DNA from: Caulobacter endophyticus | Lineage (GTDB): Bacteria > Pseudomonadota > Alphaproteobacteria > Caulobacterales > Caulobacteraceae | Assembly (NCBI RefSeq): GCF_003116815.1 | Contig: NZ_QDKQ01000023.1 | Span: forward strand, 96,524 to 160,523 | Reading direction: 5' to 3' | Length of the DNA stretch: 64,000 nt | Shown here: positions 15,926 through 24,034 of the stretch, piece by piece | How positions within the stretch are numbered: position 1 is the stretch's first letter | Layout of the letters: each line of letters begins with the position of its first letter | The notes under the pieces: generated by a model | Told to the model about the DNA's origin: nothing | What the model saw: the letters and a program-made list of their open reading frames with translations, nothing else | The model's database searches: none | Position numbers and translations under genes: made by a program

Positions 15926-16651
15926 ATGCAGCTGTCCCTCTGTCTGGCCCGGTCGCCGCTCGAAGACGTGCGCGACGTCCTGCTGGCCGCTTTCGGGCCT
16001 CAGCGCCCCAAGGCGCGGATGGACCCCGTTTCGCAGCTGGTCAAGTCGTCGATAAGCCACCGCACGCTGGACGCCGTCTCGTGGGCGGCGTTCCTGCGGC
16101 TGCAGGGGGCGTTCCGCACCTGGGAGGACTTGGCCGCGGCCGAGCCGGAAGAGGTGCTGGGCCTGATCGGCGACGTCACACACGCGCCTGACAAGGCCCG
16201 TCGCCTGCCCATCGCCCTGAGGATGATCCAGGATCGCATTGGCTGGCTGTCGTTGAGCCACCTACGCAATCTCACCATCGAGCAGGCCCGTCACGAACTG
16301 CGCGCCCTGCCGGGCGTTGGCCAGAAGGTGGCCGCCAGCGTGCTCAACTTCAGCAGCCTCGCCATGCGCGACCTGGTGGTCGACAGTCACGTCCACCGCA
16401 CCGCCCAGCGTCTGGGCCTGGTTGGCCCCGGCGATCCCACGCACAGCTACCACGCCCTGATGGCCCTGGCGCCCGACGCCTGGACCGCCGACGACCTGTT
16501 CGAACTGCACTGCCTGATGAAGCATGGCCTGGGCCAGATGCTGTGCCCGCACGACGCCCCCAAATGCGGGGCCTGTCCGCTGAAGGCCCAGTGCCGACGC
16601 ATCGGCGTAGAGGGCGCAACGGTGCTGGCCTGGCGGCCGCGCTCCGGCTGA
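15926..16651 (+). CDS. Endonuclease III-like DNA glycosylase/AP lyase (HhH-GPD with 4Fe-4S cluster)
   Basis: 241 residues from the ATG at 15926, which has a GAGG Shine-Dalgarno; an in-frame ATG at 15905 lies inside the LexA box and has none. The helix-hairpin-helix LPGVGQKVAASVL keeps the catalytic Lys of the Nth family, and VVDSHVHRTAQRLGLV keeps the catalytic Asp. The C terminus has C-x6-C-x2-C-x5-C (CPHDAPKCGACPLKAQC), the iron-sulphur loop. It would excise oxidised or otherwise damaged bases and nick the abasic site. It diverges from standard Nth, being closer to the short HhH-GPD proteins without a named substrate. The SOS box makes it part of the LexA regulon. A DUF72 gene follows 44 bases downstream and may be co-transcribed. 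Confidence 0.88.
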   Translation: MQLSLCLARSPLEDVRDVLLAAFGPQRPKARMDPVSQLVKSSISHRTLDAVSWAAFLRLQGAFRTWEDLAAAEPEEVLGLIGDVTHAPDKARRLPIALRMIQDRIGWLSLSHLRNLTIEQARHELRALPGVGQKVAASVLNFSSLAMRDLVVDSHVHRTAQRLGLVGPGDPTHSYHALMALAPDAWTADDLFELHCLMKHGLGQMLCPHDAPKCGACPLKAQCRRIGVEGATVLAWRPRSG

Positions 16652-16695
16652 AAGGACCTACTGAACCTGAACGCCGCGCCGCGCGCTGACCCTGA

Positions 16696-17448
16696 ATGAC
16701 CATCCGCATCGGCACGGCCGGCTGGAGTTTTCCGCGCGCCCTGGAGGCGTTCCCGGCCAACGGGACCGGGCTGGAGCGCTACGCGGCCGTGTTCGACTGC
16801 GTGGAGATCAACTCGTCGTTCTACCGGCCGCACCAGCGCAAGACCTACGAGCGCTGGGCGGCCGGCACGCCGGAGGCTTTCCGGTTCGCGGTAAAGGCGC
16901 CCAGGACGATCACCCACGAGCAGCGGCTACACGCTTGCGACGACCTTGTGGCGCGGTTCCTGGACGAGACTGACGGCCTGGGCGCTAGGCGCGGCCCGCT
17001 GCTGATCCAGCTGCCGCCCAGCCTCAGGTTCGACGCCGACGCCGCCGAGCGGTTCCTGGCCGATTGGCGCCGTCGGACCGATGCGGCGACCGTGCTGGAG
17101 CCTCGCCACGCCACATGGTTCTCGCCGGAGGCCGAGACCCTGCTGGCCTCGTTCGCCGTGGCTCGCGTCGCGGCCGATCCCGCCATCGTTCCGCGGGCGG
17201 CGGAGCCTGGCGGCGCGCCAGGCCTTATCTATCGCCGCTGGCACGGCTCGCCGGTGATCTACGAGAGCGCTTATCCGCCCGAGGCGCTGGAAGACCTTGC
17301 GACACAGTTGCGATCCGAGATTGGCTCGGCCGAGACTTGGTGCATCTTCGACAACACCAAGTTCGGCGCGGCCACGAGCGACGCCCTGGAACTGCGCAGG
17401 CAGGCTGGGGCCGCTCGCCTATCGCTCGTCGTTCCGGAAAGCCCGTAG
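16696..17448 (+). CDS. DUF72 (YecE-like) family protein
   Basis: 250 residues, typical for the family. It begins MTIRIGTAGWSFP and has CVEINSSFYRPH, FRFAVKAPRTITHE, LLIQLPPSLRFD, RHATWF and the C-terminal CIFDNTKFGAATSDAL segment, all DUF72 signature blocks of a TIM-barrel protein with an unknown substrate. DUF72 genes are common near DNA repair or stress genes but have no proven activity. The gene is 44 bases downstream of the SOS-controlled glycosylase gene on the same strand with no obvious terminator between them, so it may share that promoter. The Shine-Dalgarno is weak. Confidence 0.9.
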   Translation: MTIRIGTAGWSFPRALEAFPANGTGLERYAAVFDCVEINSSFYRPHQRKTYERWAAGTPEAFRFAVKAPRTITHEQRLHACDDLVARFLDETDGLGARRGPLLIQLPPSLRFDADAAERFLADWRRRTDAATVLEPRHATWFSPEAETLLASFAVARVAADPAIVPRAAEPGGAPGLIYRRWHGSPVIYESAYPPEALEDLATQLRSEIGSAETWCIFDNTKFGAATSDALELRRQAGAARLSLVVPESP

Positions 17449-17573
17449 GGCCTGTTCGGCGGCCGGCGGGTTCGTGGGCGAGCTCAAGTCACGCGGATTT
17501 TTGCCTGAGTTAAGCTGGCGAGGAGCCGGTGGCGACGGTTCGACGGGTCTGCCGCATCGTCGCCGCCCTGTCC

Positions 17574-19070
17574 TTACTTCATCGTCGGGATGACGAAGGC
17601 GCTGTCCTCCACATCGCCCTCCGGCCAGCGGGCCGTGACCGTCTTGACCTTGGTGTAGAACTTCACGCCTTCGACGCCGTGCTGGTTGGTGTCGCCGAAC
17701 GCGCTGCGCTTCCAGCCGCCGAAGGTGTGATAGGCCACCGGCACGGGGATCGGCACGTTGATTCCGACCATGCCCACGTTCACACGGGCGGCGAACTCGC
17801 GGGCGGCGCGGCCGTTGCGGGTGAAGATGGCCACGCCGTTGCCGTACTGGTGCTCGGACGGCAGGGCGATCGCCTCCTCGAAGCTTTCGGCGCGGACCAT
17901 CTGCAGGACGGGACCGAAGATCTCTTCCTGGTAGGTCTTCATGTCCTTGGTGACGCCGTCGAACAGCGACGGGCCGATGAAGAAGCCCTTCTCGAAGCCC
18001 TGCAGGTGGAACTCGCGGCCGTCGACCACCAGTTCGGCGCCCTCGGCGACCCCGATCTGGATGTAGTCGGCGATCTTGGCGCGGTGCTGGGCGCTGACCA
18101 CGGGGCCGTAGTGGGCGGCCGCGTCCGTGGAGACGCCGACCTTCAGGGTGTCGATCTCGGCGACCAGGCGTTCGCGCAGCTCGTCGCCGGTCTTCTTGCC
18201 GACCGGAACGACGACCGGCAGGGCCATGCAGCGCTCGCCCGCCGAGCCGAAGGCCGCGCCCGACAGGTCCTTGACCACCTGGTCGAGATCGGCGTCTGGC
18301 AGGACGATGCCGTGGTTCTTGGCGCCGCCCATGGCCTGGACGCGCTTACCGTGCGCCGTGCCGGTCTGGTAGACGTAATGGGCGATATCGGAACTGCCCA
18401 CGAAACTGACCGCGCGGATCAGCGGATGGGTCAGGATGGCGTCGACGGCGCTCTTGTCGCCATGGATCACGTTGAGCACGCCCTCGGGCGCGCCGGCCTC
18501 CATCATCAGCTCGGCCAGCTTCACCGGAACCGTCGGATCCTTCTCCGACGGCTTGAGGATGAAGGTGTTGCCGACCGCGATGGCGATGCCGAACATCCAC
18601 ATCGGGATCATGGCCGGGAAGTTGAACGGGGTGATGCCGGCGACCACGCCCAGCGGTTGGCGCATCGAATAGACGTCGATGCCGGGGCCTGCGCCCTCGG
18701 TATATTCGCCCTTCAGGATGTGCGGAATTCCACAGGCGAATTCAATGACTTCCAAGCCGCGCTGAATGTCGCCCCTGCTGTCGGCGATGACCTTGCCGTG
18801 CTCGGACGAAAGGATCTCGGCCAGGCTCGCCATGTCGCGCTCGATCAGGCGCTTGAACTCGAACATCACCCGGGCGCGGCGCTGGGGATTTGTCGCCGCC
18901 CAGCCGATCTGCGCCTTGGCGGCGGCCTGCACGGCGGCGTCGATCTCGCCGTCGGTGGCGAACTGGACGCGGGCCTGGACTTCGCCGGTGTTGGGATTGA
19001 AGACGTCGCCGAAGCGCCCCGAGGCGCCATTGAAGGCTTGGCCGTTCACGAAATGGGCGATATCTCGCAT
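17574..19070 (-). CDS. mmsA: CoA-acylating methylmalonate-semialdehyde dehydrogenase
   Basis: 498 residues from the ATG at 19070, which has AGGGAG upstream; the frame is open to 19109 without conserved sequence. It is an aldehyde dehydrogenase of the MMSDH subgroup: FNFPAMIPMWMFGIAIA, GGAKNHGIVLPDAD, and GSAGERCMA with the catalytic Cys, followed by the MMSDH-type YHTFGGWKRSAFGD. It converts methylmalonate or malonate semialdehyde, NAD+ and CoA to propionyl-CoA or acetyl-CoA and CO2, in valine, thymine or inositol breakdown. No other valine or inositol genes are in view. A flavin reductase gene lies 77 bases upstream on the same strand. Confidence 0.95.
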   Translation of the reverse strand: MRDIAHFVNGQAFNGASGRFGDVFNPNTGEVQARVQFATDGEIDAAVQAAAKAQIGWAATNPQRRARVMFEFKRLIERDMASLAEILSSEHGKVIADSRGDIQRGLEVIEFACGIPHILKGEYTEGAGPGIDVYSMRQPLGVVAGITPFNFPAMIPMWMFGIAIAVGNTFILKPSEKDPTVPVKLAELMMEAGAPEGVLNVIHGDKSAVDAILTHPLIRAVSFVGSSDIAHYVYQTGTAHGKRVQAMGGAKNHGIVLPDADLDQVVKDLSGAAFGSAGERCMALPVVVPVGKKTGDELRERLVAEIDTLKVGVSTDAAAHYGPVVSAQHRAKIADYIQIGVAEGAELVVDGREFHLQGFEKGFFIGPSLFDGVTKDMKTYQEEIFGPVLQMVRAESFEEAIALPSEHQYGNGVAIFTRNGRAAREFAARVNVGMVGINVPIPVPVAYHTFGGWKRSAFGDTNQHGVEGVKFYTKVKTVTARWPEGDVEDSAFVIPTMK

Positions 19071-19147
19071 GATGCGCTCCCTAACGCTGTTTTTCGGCGT
19101 CATTAGCATCCGATAAACGGCGCGTATCGTGGAAAATCTTCCCCGCC

Positions 19148-19672
19148 CTACTCAGCGTCGACGTGCACCCGGCGGAACCGGCCCTGCAGGTAGACCAGGG
19201 GCTCGTGGTCGGGGTCGTAGCGCAGCTTGACCACCCGCCCGACATAGACCCGGTGGTCGCCGGCGTCGAAGACGTGGTGGGTCTCGCATTCGAAATTGGC
19301 CATGCAACCAGGCAGGATCGGCACGCCGGTGCGCCAGGTCTCGGTCTCGACGCCGGCGAAGCGGTCGGTGCCCTTCTGCACGAACTGGCGCGCCAGGGCC
19401 TGGTGGTCGGCGTGCAGCACGTTGACGGCGAAGCGGCCGGCCGCGTCCAGCGCCGGCAGGCTCGACGACTTCAGGTCGACGCAGACCAGAGCGAGCGGCG
19501 GGTCCAGCGACACCGAGGTGAACGAGTTGGCGGTCAGGCCCACGCGGCGGCCGTCCTCGCCCAGCGTGGTGACGACGGTGACCCCCGTGGTGAAGCACCC
19601 GAAAGCATTGCGCAGGGCGCGGGCGTCGTGCGCGCCGCCCTCCCCCAGTTCGATCGTGACCGCCTGACTCAT
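19148..19672 (-). CDS. Flavin reductase family protein (FMN-binding split barrel)
   Basis: 174 residues from the ATG at 19672; a TTG at 19693 would add seven. The domain is the flavin reductase-like split barrel: ALRNAFGCFTTGVTVVTTLGEDG, LTANSFTSVSLDPPLALVCVDLKSS (read in parts), FAVNVLHADHQALARQF, and a C-terminal GDHRVYVGRVVKLRYDPDHEPLVYLQGRF (read in parts). It uses NAD(P)H to reduce FMN or FAD, usually for a two-component monooxygenase. No monooxygenase partner is visible in the window. The gene lies just upstream of mmsA in the same direction, but the 77-base spacer leaves open whether they share a transcript. Confidence 0.9.
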   Translation of the reverse strand: MSQAVTIELGEGGAHDARALRNAFGCFTTGVTVVTTLGEDGRRVGLTANSFTSVSLDPPLALVCVDLKSSSLPALDAAGRFAVNVLHADHQALARQFVQKGTDRFAGVETETWRTGVPILPGCMANFECETHHVFDAGDHRVYVGRVVKLRYDPDHEPLVYLQGRFRRVHVDAE

Positions 19673-19851
19673 CGTGTCCAAGCTGTGGGGCAAACCGGCC
19701 GCGCGGGCAAGGCGGGATGGTGTGCGGTGTGGGTCGCGGCTCGTCCGCCAGATCGCAATGAAGTTTTTGCTTACTTATCAGACAGGGCTGGTGCGGCGCT
19801 TTTCGCTGAGTTTGAGCCAAATGGATTGCTAGACGCTGCGGCACGCCAACC

Positions 19852-19864
19852 CTAACAATGTTAG
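19852..19864. promoter_or_regulatory. Palindrome just upstream of the DUF4238 gene
   Basis: CTAACA-A-TGTTAG is a perfect 13-bp inverted repeat ending nine bases before the DUF4238 ATG. No Shine-Dalgarno is visible in the remaining bases, so the site would cover the translation initiation region or the start of transcription. It could be an operator or an initiation-region hairpin. Confidence 0.35.
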
Positions 19865-19873
19865 CCTCGAGCT

Positions 19874-20908
19874 ATGCCAGACACGAAATCAGCGACCCAG
19901 CCGCGCCGCCACCACTATGTGCCGCGCTTCATCCTCAAAGGGTTCGCCGTCGAACGGAAGCGAGGTCGCTTTCAAACTCAGGTCTTTGACAAACACTCCG
20001 GCCGCACGTTCGCCGCATCAATTAATGACGTTATGGTGGAGGGAGACTTCAACGCATTGGAAACGCCCGGAGGGCTGTTGTCGATTGAGGCGTATATCAG
20101 TGAGATTGAATCCAAGGCTGCGCCGTTGATCGAGCGTGTCGTGGAAACCGGTTCTCTAGCACAGCTCAGCGAGGCTGATCGCCTAACTCTAGCCACCTTC
20201 GCAGCACTTCAGTTCATTCGCGGTACCGGACCTCGCGCCATGGCGGTCGCCGCCGCCGAAGCAGTGAACGCGCGGATCGGCGCGACCACATCCGACGCGG
20301 CCTCGGACATTAGGCCTGACGATGGCAAGCGGTTTGGAATATTGTCAATTGCCACTGAGCTGGCGGAATATGCCGGGCATTTCGCTACAAAAGATCTAGT
20401 ACTTTTCCGCGCCCCAATCGAAAAGCAATTTATTCTGGGCGACAATCCTGTCACCTTAGAAAACCTAGAACCGAGCGATTTTTTCGGCAATCTTGGCCTT
20501 ACTTGTGTTGGCATTCAAATCGGCCTGCCCATTTCCAACCGCTTTCAGCTGAACTTCTGGTGCCCAACCATTTTAGCTAAAGCGCGTGCGGACCGCGACG
20601 AAGTGATGTCCAGGATACGTGCGATTAATGCGATGGCGATGTTGTCGCCGAACGGCCTCTCCGACGCAGGGCGAGCGCTTTTAGAAGTACTCCAGAAAGC
20701 AATGGAAGCCGTCACTCCACTTCTTGAGGCTTACGACAGTGGGATGCCTATTGACCTTAAGGAAGCCAACGTCGTTCGCGCAAACTCGCTTCAAATATCG
20801 TACGCCGAGCGCTACATCGCCAGCGCTGCGGGTGATTTTTCACTTGCCGTCGAAATGATCAGCACTGCCCCCGAATACCGGCGCGGTAGGCGAATGAGTG
20901 TTAGTTGA
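19874..20908 (+). CDS. DUF4238 domain protein, compositionally atypical
   Basis: 344 residues. The N terminus has the DUF4238 signature RRHHYVPRFILKGFA, and later QFILGDNPVTLE, a Gly-Asp-Asn-Pro block shared by the family. The fold and function are unknown. Base composition is clearly unlike the neighbours: many AT-rich codons and long AT stretches (for example around 20340-20480), while the genes on both sides are about 70% GC. It interrupts an otherwise minus-strand run, has no neighbours of its own and is flanked by short spacers, which suggests a transferred single gene. Proteins of this family turn up in accessory islands, but I cannot say that it is a defence gene. No repeats or integrase are visible at its edges. 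Confidence 0.85.
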   Translation: MPDTKSATQPRRHHYVPRFILKGFAVERKRGRFQTQVFDKHSGRTFAASINDVMVEGDFNALETPGGLLSIEAYISEIESKAAPLIERVVETGSLAQLSEADRLTLATFAALQFIRGTGPRAMAVAAAEAVNARIGATTSDAASDIRPDDGKRFGILSIATELAEYAGHFATKDLVLFRAPIEKQFILGDNPVTLENLEPSDFFGNLGLTCVGIQIGLPISNRFQLNFWCPTILAKARADRDEVMSRIRAINAMAMLSPNGLSDAGRALLEVLQKAMEAVTPLLEAYDSGMPIDLKEANVVRANSLQISYAERYIASAAGDFSLAVEMISTAPEYRRGRRMSVS

Positions 20909-20942
20909 CGCGCTTTTCCCGCTCCCGTGGGTCGTCGCCCCG

Positions 20943-21860
20943 CTAAGCCTGCTCCACCAGCACCCCCGGCCGCCCGGCGTCCAGGCCGAAGGTCACCGGT
21001 AGATGCCGCACGTGCGGGGTCTGCAGGTTCAGGGCCTTGGCGCCGCGGGCGACGGCCAGCTTGCCCAGGGCCGTCGGGCCGAAGCCAGCCTGCACCTTGG
21101 GATTGGCGCCCAGGCGCCGGCGCAGCACGCCGTTGGCGTAGATGACGTTGGCGCGCATCAGGGCCGGCGGGGTCATGAATTCGATCGAGATCGAGACGTT
21201 CAGCATCGGGCCGTTCTCGATCCGGTGCGGGGCGTTCTGCTTCCAGGTGACCATGGTCCCGGGCGTCATCTCGACGGCCTGGGCGCCGGCGTCCCAGGCG
21301 GGGTCGAAGGCGAACTGTTCGGCGGTCTCGCGCAGGACGATCTTCTCCAGCGCCAGGTCGCCCACATAGGGGTCGGCCACCGGATAGACCCAGACCTTCT
21401 TGACGCCGCGGACCTGCCACAGCGACACGAGCGGCACGTCGAGATGGTAGAAGACCTGGGCGTTGGCGCTGCTGATCAGCATGCCCAGGTCGCGCTTGAA
21501 GGTCTTCAGGCCCGGAACCTGCGCCTCCTTCTCGGCGAAGATCTCGTCGCACAGGGCGGCGTATTCGGGGACGTGGTCGTTGGTGTGGCGCAGGTTCAGC
21601 CAGATGCGGCCGGCCTTGGCGGCCTCCAGCAACTGGTCGCCCGACAGGTTTCCCGCCGAGCCCTTGCGCCAAGTGGTCCAGGCCTTGGGATCCTCGCCCA
21701 TGGTGAAGACGCCCAGGAGCTCGCGCGGATAGCGGTCGAGCAGGCGCGCCAGGCCTTCGTCGTCGAACATCGGCCGCTCGTGCAGCCCGTGCTTGAAAAC
21801 GAGGTTCTCCTTGCCGAAGGCCTTTGCCTTCTCGGGGGTCCAGTCGTGGATGATGGTCAT
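20943..21860 (-). CDS. Cupin/JmjC-like 2-oxoglutarate-dependent oxygenase
   Basis: 305 residues. The centre holds FYHLDVPLVSLWQVRGVKKVWVYP (read in parts), with an HxD iron-binding pair, and later MVTWKQNAPHRIENGP, which provides the distal His. This is the Fe(II) facial triad of the JmjC/cupin_8 hydroxylase superfamily. Such proteins hydroxylate amino acids, peptides or small molecules using 2-oxoglutarate; this one has no assigned substrate. It is the third gene of a tight minus-strand cluster, ten bases after the glycosyltransferase gene and after the acyltransferase gene, which suggests that it modifies a component of the same cell-surface product. Older annotations call related proteins transcription factor jumonji, which is misleading for bacteria. 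Confidence 0.78.
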   Translation of the reverse strand: MTIIHDWTPEKAKAFGKENLVFKHGLHERPMFDDEGLARLLDRYPRELLGVFTMGEDPKAWTTWRKGSAGNLSGDQLLEAAKAGRIWLNLRHTNDHVPEYAALCDEIFAEKEAQVPGLKTFKRDLGMLISSANAQVFYHLDVPLVSLWQVRGVKKVWVYPVADPYVGDLALEKIVLRETAEQFAFDPAWDAGAQAVEMTPGTMVTWKQNAPHRIENGPMLNVSISIEFMTPPALMRANVIYANGVLRRRLGANPKVQAGFGPTALGKLAVARGAKALNLQTPHVRHLPVTFGLDAGRPGVLVEQA

Positions 21861-21870
21861 GACGCCAGCC

Positions 21871-22791
21871 TCACGCCGAGTGTCCGTAGAAATGGATCTT
21901 GAAGGGACCCCACCAGAGGGTCTTGCCGAGGCCCCGGGCGGCGCGGTCCAGCCATTCGGCGCGGTCGCCGGCGCGGGTCAGCCACTTGAAGCCGGCCACG
22001 GCCCCGAACAGGGCGGCCTGGACGACGCCGACGGCCATCCAGCGGGCCACGCCCACCCGGTCGGGCGGTACGGCGGCGGCGCAGTGGGCCGAGGGGCCCT
22101 GGCCGTAGGCGAAGGCGCGGCGGATCGTGTAGTCGAGGGTCAGGCGGTCGGGCACGGGATCCTCCCAGACCCAGGCCGCCGGCTCCCAGGCGAAGACCGC
22201 GCCGGCGGCCCGCATGTGGCCAAACAGCATGTCGTCCTCGCCGCCGATATGGTTGCGCTCGGCCGCGAAGGGGGCGACGGGGTCGGGCAGGCTCGCGCGC
22301 TTCAGCAGGCTGTCGCCGCAGCCGTAATAGTGATCGATCACCCCGGCCTGCCCGGGGCCGATGCGCGAGAAGAACCGCTCCAGATAGTCGCGATGGCTGG
22401 TCACGGCCTCCGGCGCGCGGGCGCGCACCGGGCCGAACACCACGTCGGCGGCGTAAGCCTGCTGGGCGGCCAGCAGCGCGGCCAACCACCCCGTCGGCGC
22501 TTCTTCGTCGTCGTCGAGGAAGGCGACGAACTCACCGGACGCCTTGGCCATGCCGGCGTTGCGGGCGTTGGCCACCCCGGCGCGGGGCTCGTGGACGTAG
22601 TGGACGGGGAACGGCGCCTCGGCGGCGAGGGTCTGGGCCACATCGCGCGCGGACGGGACCTGATCGTTGTCGACGATCACGAGTTCCAGTTCGGAATGAT
22701 CCACCCCGGTCTGGGCCAGCACCGAGCGGGCCGCGACGGCCAGGCCGCCGAGCCGACGCTGGGTCGGGATCATGATCGTCACGCTGGCCAT
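21871..22791 (-). CDS. Glycosyltransferase family 2
   Basis: 306 residues with a GT-A fold. The N terminus has VTIMIPTQRRLGGLAVAARSVL, ELVIVDNDQVPS, a nucleotide-sugar/metal DDD (FVAFLDDDEE) and GVANARNAGMAKASGE, followed by GGEDDMLFGHM, the acceptor-site ED block. A C-terminal hydrophobic stretch (MAVGVVQAALFGAVAGFKWL) suggests a membrane anchor. The sugar donor and acceptor are unknown. Its start overlaps the stop of the upstream acyltransferase gene by one base and the oxygenase gene follows ten bases later, so the three are almost certainly one operon, probably for a surface polysaccharide, glycolipid or glycan modification. Confidence 0.9.
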   Translation of the reverse strand: MASVTIMIPTQRRLGGLAVAARSVLAQTGVDHSELELVIVDNDQVPSARDVAQTLAAEAPFPVHYVHEPRAGVANARNAGMAKASGEFVAFLDDDEEAPTGWLAALLAAQQAYAADVVFGPVRARAPEAVTSHRDYLERFFSRIGPGQAGVIDHYYGCGDSLLKRASLPDPVAPFAAERNHIGGEDDMLFGHMRAAGAVFAWEPAAWVWEDPVPDRLTLDYTIRRAFAYGQGPSAHCAAAVPPDRVGVARWMAVGVVQAALFGAVAGFKWLTRAGDRAEWLDRAARGLGKTLWWGPFKIHFYGHSA

Positions 22792-23930
22792 CAGACCTCC
22801 ATCGTCGCGTTTCGGCGCTTGCCCTGGGCGGCGACGGCGTCGACCAGGCCCTTCACCCGGCCGCCCATGGTCAGCTCGGTGCTGGCGATGATGTCCATGC
22901 GCCGGCGCAGGCGCGCAACCGGTCCTTCGCCGTTGGCCCCGGCCAGGGCCCAGACGCCCTCGACCGATCCCGCCACCCGGCCGGCCATGCTGGCGGCCGT
23001 GGCCGCCCCATCGGCGATCAGGGTCTGGGACAGGCCATAGGAGTGCTTGTAGTGGTCAGCGCCGGGCCCCAGGTCGTAGCGGGTCAGGCCCAGCCCCGGC
23101 ATGGCGGCGATGGCGCGCAGAAAGAAGATCTGCCCCGGTGACCAGGCCGCGAAGGCCGTATTGGTCGAGGCGATCCATGGGTGGTAGATCGGCCCCTGGC
23201 GAATGCCGAAGTGCCCCGCCACCAGTTGGTCGCCAGCATAGAGGTTGATCATCAGGCCGCTGAAATCGCCCTCGCGCTGCTCGAACAGCGTCTGGAACAG
23301 ATCGCGGGTCCATTGCGGACGCAGGAAGTCGTGCACGCCGGTGCGCGCGATCTGCTCGCGCTTCCAGGCGATCAACTGGTCGAATGCGTCCTGGCTGTCG
23401 TCGCCGGCCTTCAGCACCACCTGGCCCATCTCGCGGTCGAGCTTGTTGTCGAGGCGGCGGTAGTTCTTGATCTTCTTTGGACTGCCGGCCCGGACAGCCT
23501 CCAGATAGGCCGCTGCGTCGCCCTGCGTGTCGATGACATAGGCCGGCGTGGCCGGCTCAGCCTGGAAGGCGTTGGCGGGATCAACGAGGCCGGTGTAGCG
23601 GAACACGGCCAGATCGGCGGCGCGCAGCACCTGGGCCGCGTCGATCACGACGCCCGGCTTGGCGACCAGGCCGTGATAGTCCGACAGCGGCGCGCCGATG
23701 GGACGGGCCACGCCGCCGGGACGCCGATGGTGAGCCAGGAAGCCGATCGTCTCGCCGCCGCGACGAATCACCGCGACCCGCGCGTCCTCGCGCACCTTGC
23801 CGACGGCCAGGGCGAAGTCCGGACCCAGCAACGGGCTGGCCAGGACCGGATCGGCCTTCGCGAACGCTTGCCACAGGGCGATGTCCGCGGGGGCCAGTTC
23901 GGCGGGGTGCAGGGTCTCGACGTCCAACAT
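22791..23930 (-). CDS. BioF2/CelD-like GNAT-fold acyltransferase
   Basis: 379 residues from the ATG at 23930, which has AGAGG 5 bases upstream; a GTG at 23936 is the alternative. The C-terminal half is the BioF2-like acetyltransferase domain: SPKKIKNYRRLDNKLDREMG, LIAWKREQIARTG, INLYAGDQLVAGHFGIRQG and RYDLGPGADHYKHSYG (read in parts). Members include CelD/BcsL-type proteins of cellulose and exopolysaccharide loci and the Caulobacter holdfast protein HfsK, which tunes adhesin cohesion. I infer acylation of a polysaccharide or its precursor. Whether this is HfsK itself I cannot decide. It begins a three-gene unit with the glycosyltransferase and oxygenase genes downstream. Confidence 0.85.
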   Translation of the reverse strand: MLDVETLHPAELAPADIALWQAFAKADPVLASPLLGPDFALAVGKVREDARVAVIRRGGETIGFLAHHRRPGGVARPIGAPLSDYHGLVAKPGVVIDAAQVLRAADLAVFRYTGLVDPANAFQAEPATPAYVIDTQGDAAAYLEAVRAGSPKKIKNYRRLDNKLDREMGQVVLKAGDDSQDAFDQLIAWKREQIARTGVHDFLRPQWTRDLFQTLFEQREGDFSGLMINLYAGDQLVAGHFGIRQGPIYHPWIASTNTAFAAWSPGQIFFLRAIAAMPGLGLTRYDLGPGADHYKHSYGLSQTLIADGAATAASMAGRVAGSVEGVWALAGANGEGPVARLRRRMDIIASTELTMGGRVKGLVDAVAAQGKRRNATMEV

Positions 23931-23994
23931 GTCCACCTCTGTCCTAAACCGGCTCGGTTAGGGAATGATGGAAATGCTCGCTGCAATCGAGAGG

Positions 23995-24020
23995 CCAGGC
24001 TGAGGTCACGTTCAGCCTGG
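23995..24020 (-). terminator. Hairpin downstream of the msrC-like gene
   Basis: CCAGGCTGA (23995-24003) and TCAGCCTGG (24012-24020) form a perfect 9-bp stem with an 8-base loop, just after the stop of the methionine sulfoxide reductase gene. There is no T-run after the stem on the minus strand, so it is only a possible terminator. It separates that gene from the BioF2 gene. Confidence 0.4.
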
Positions 24021-24034
24021 CGGACACCGGGCCG

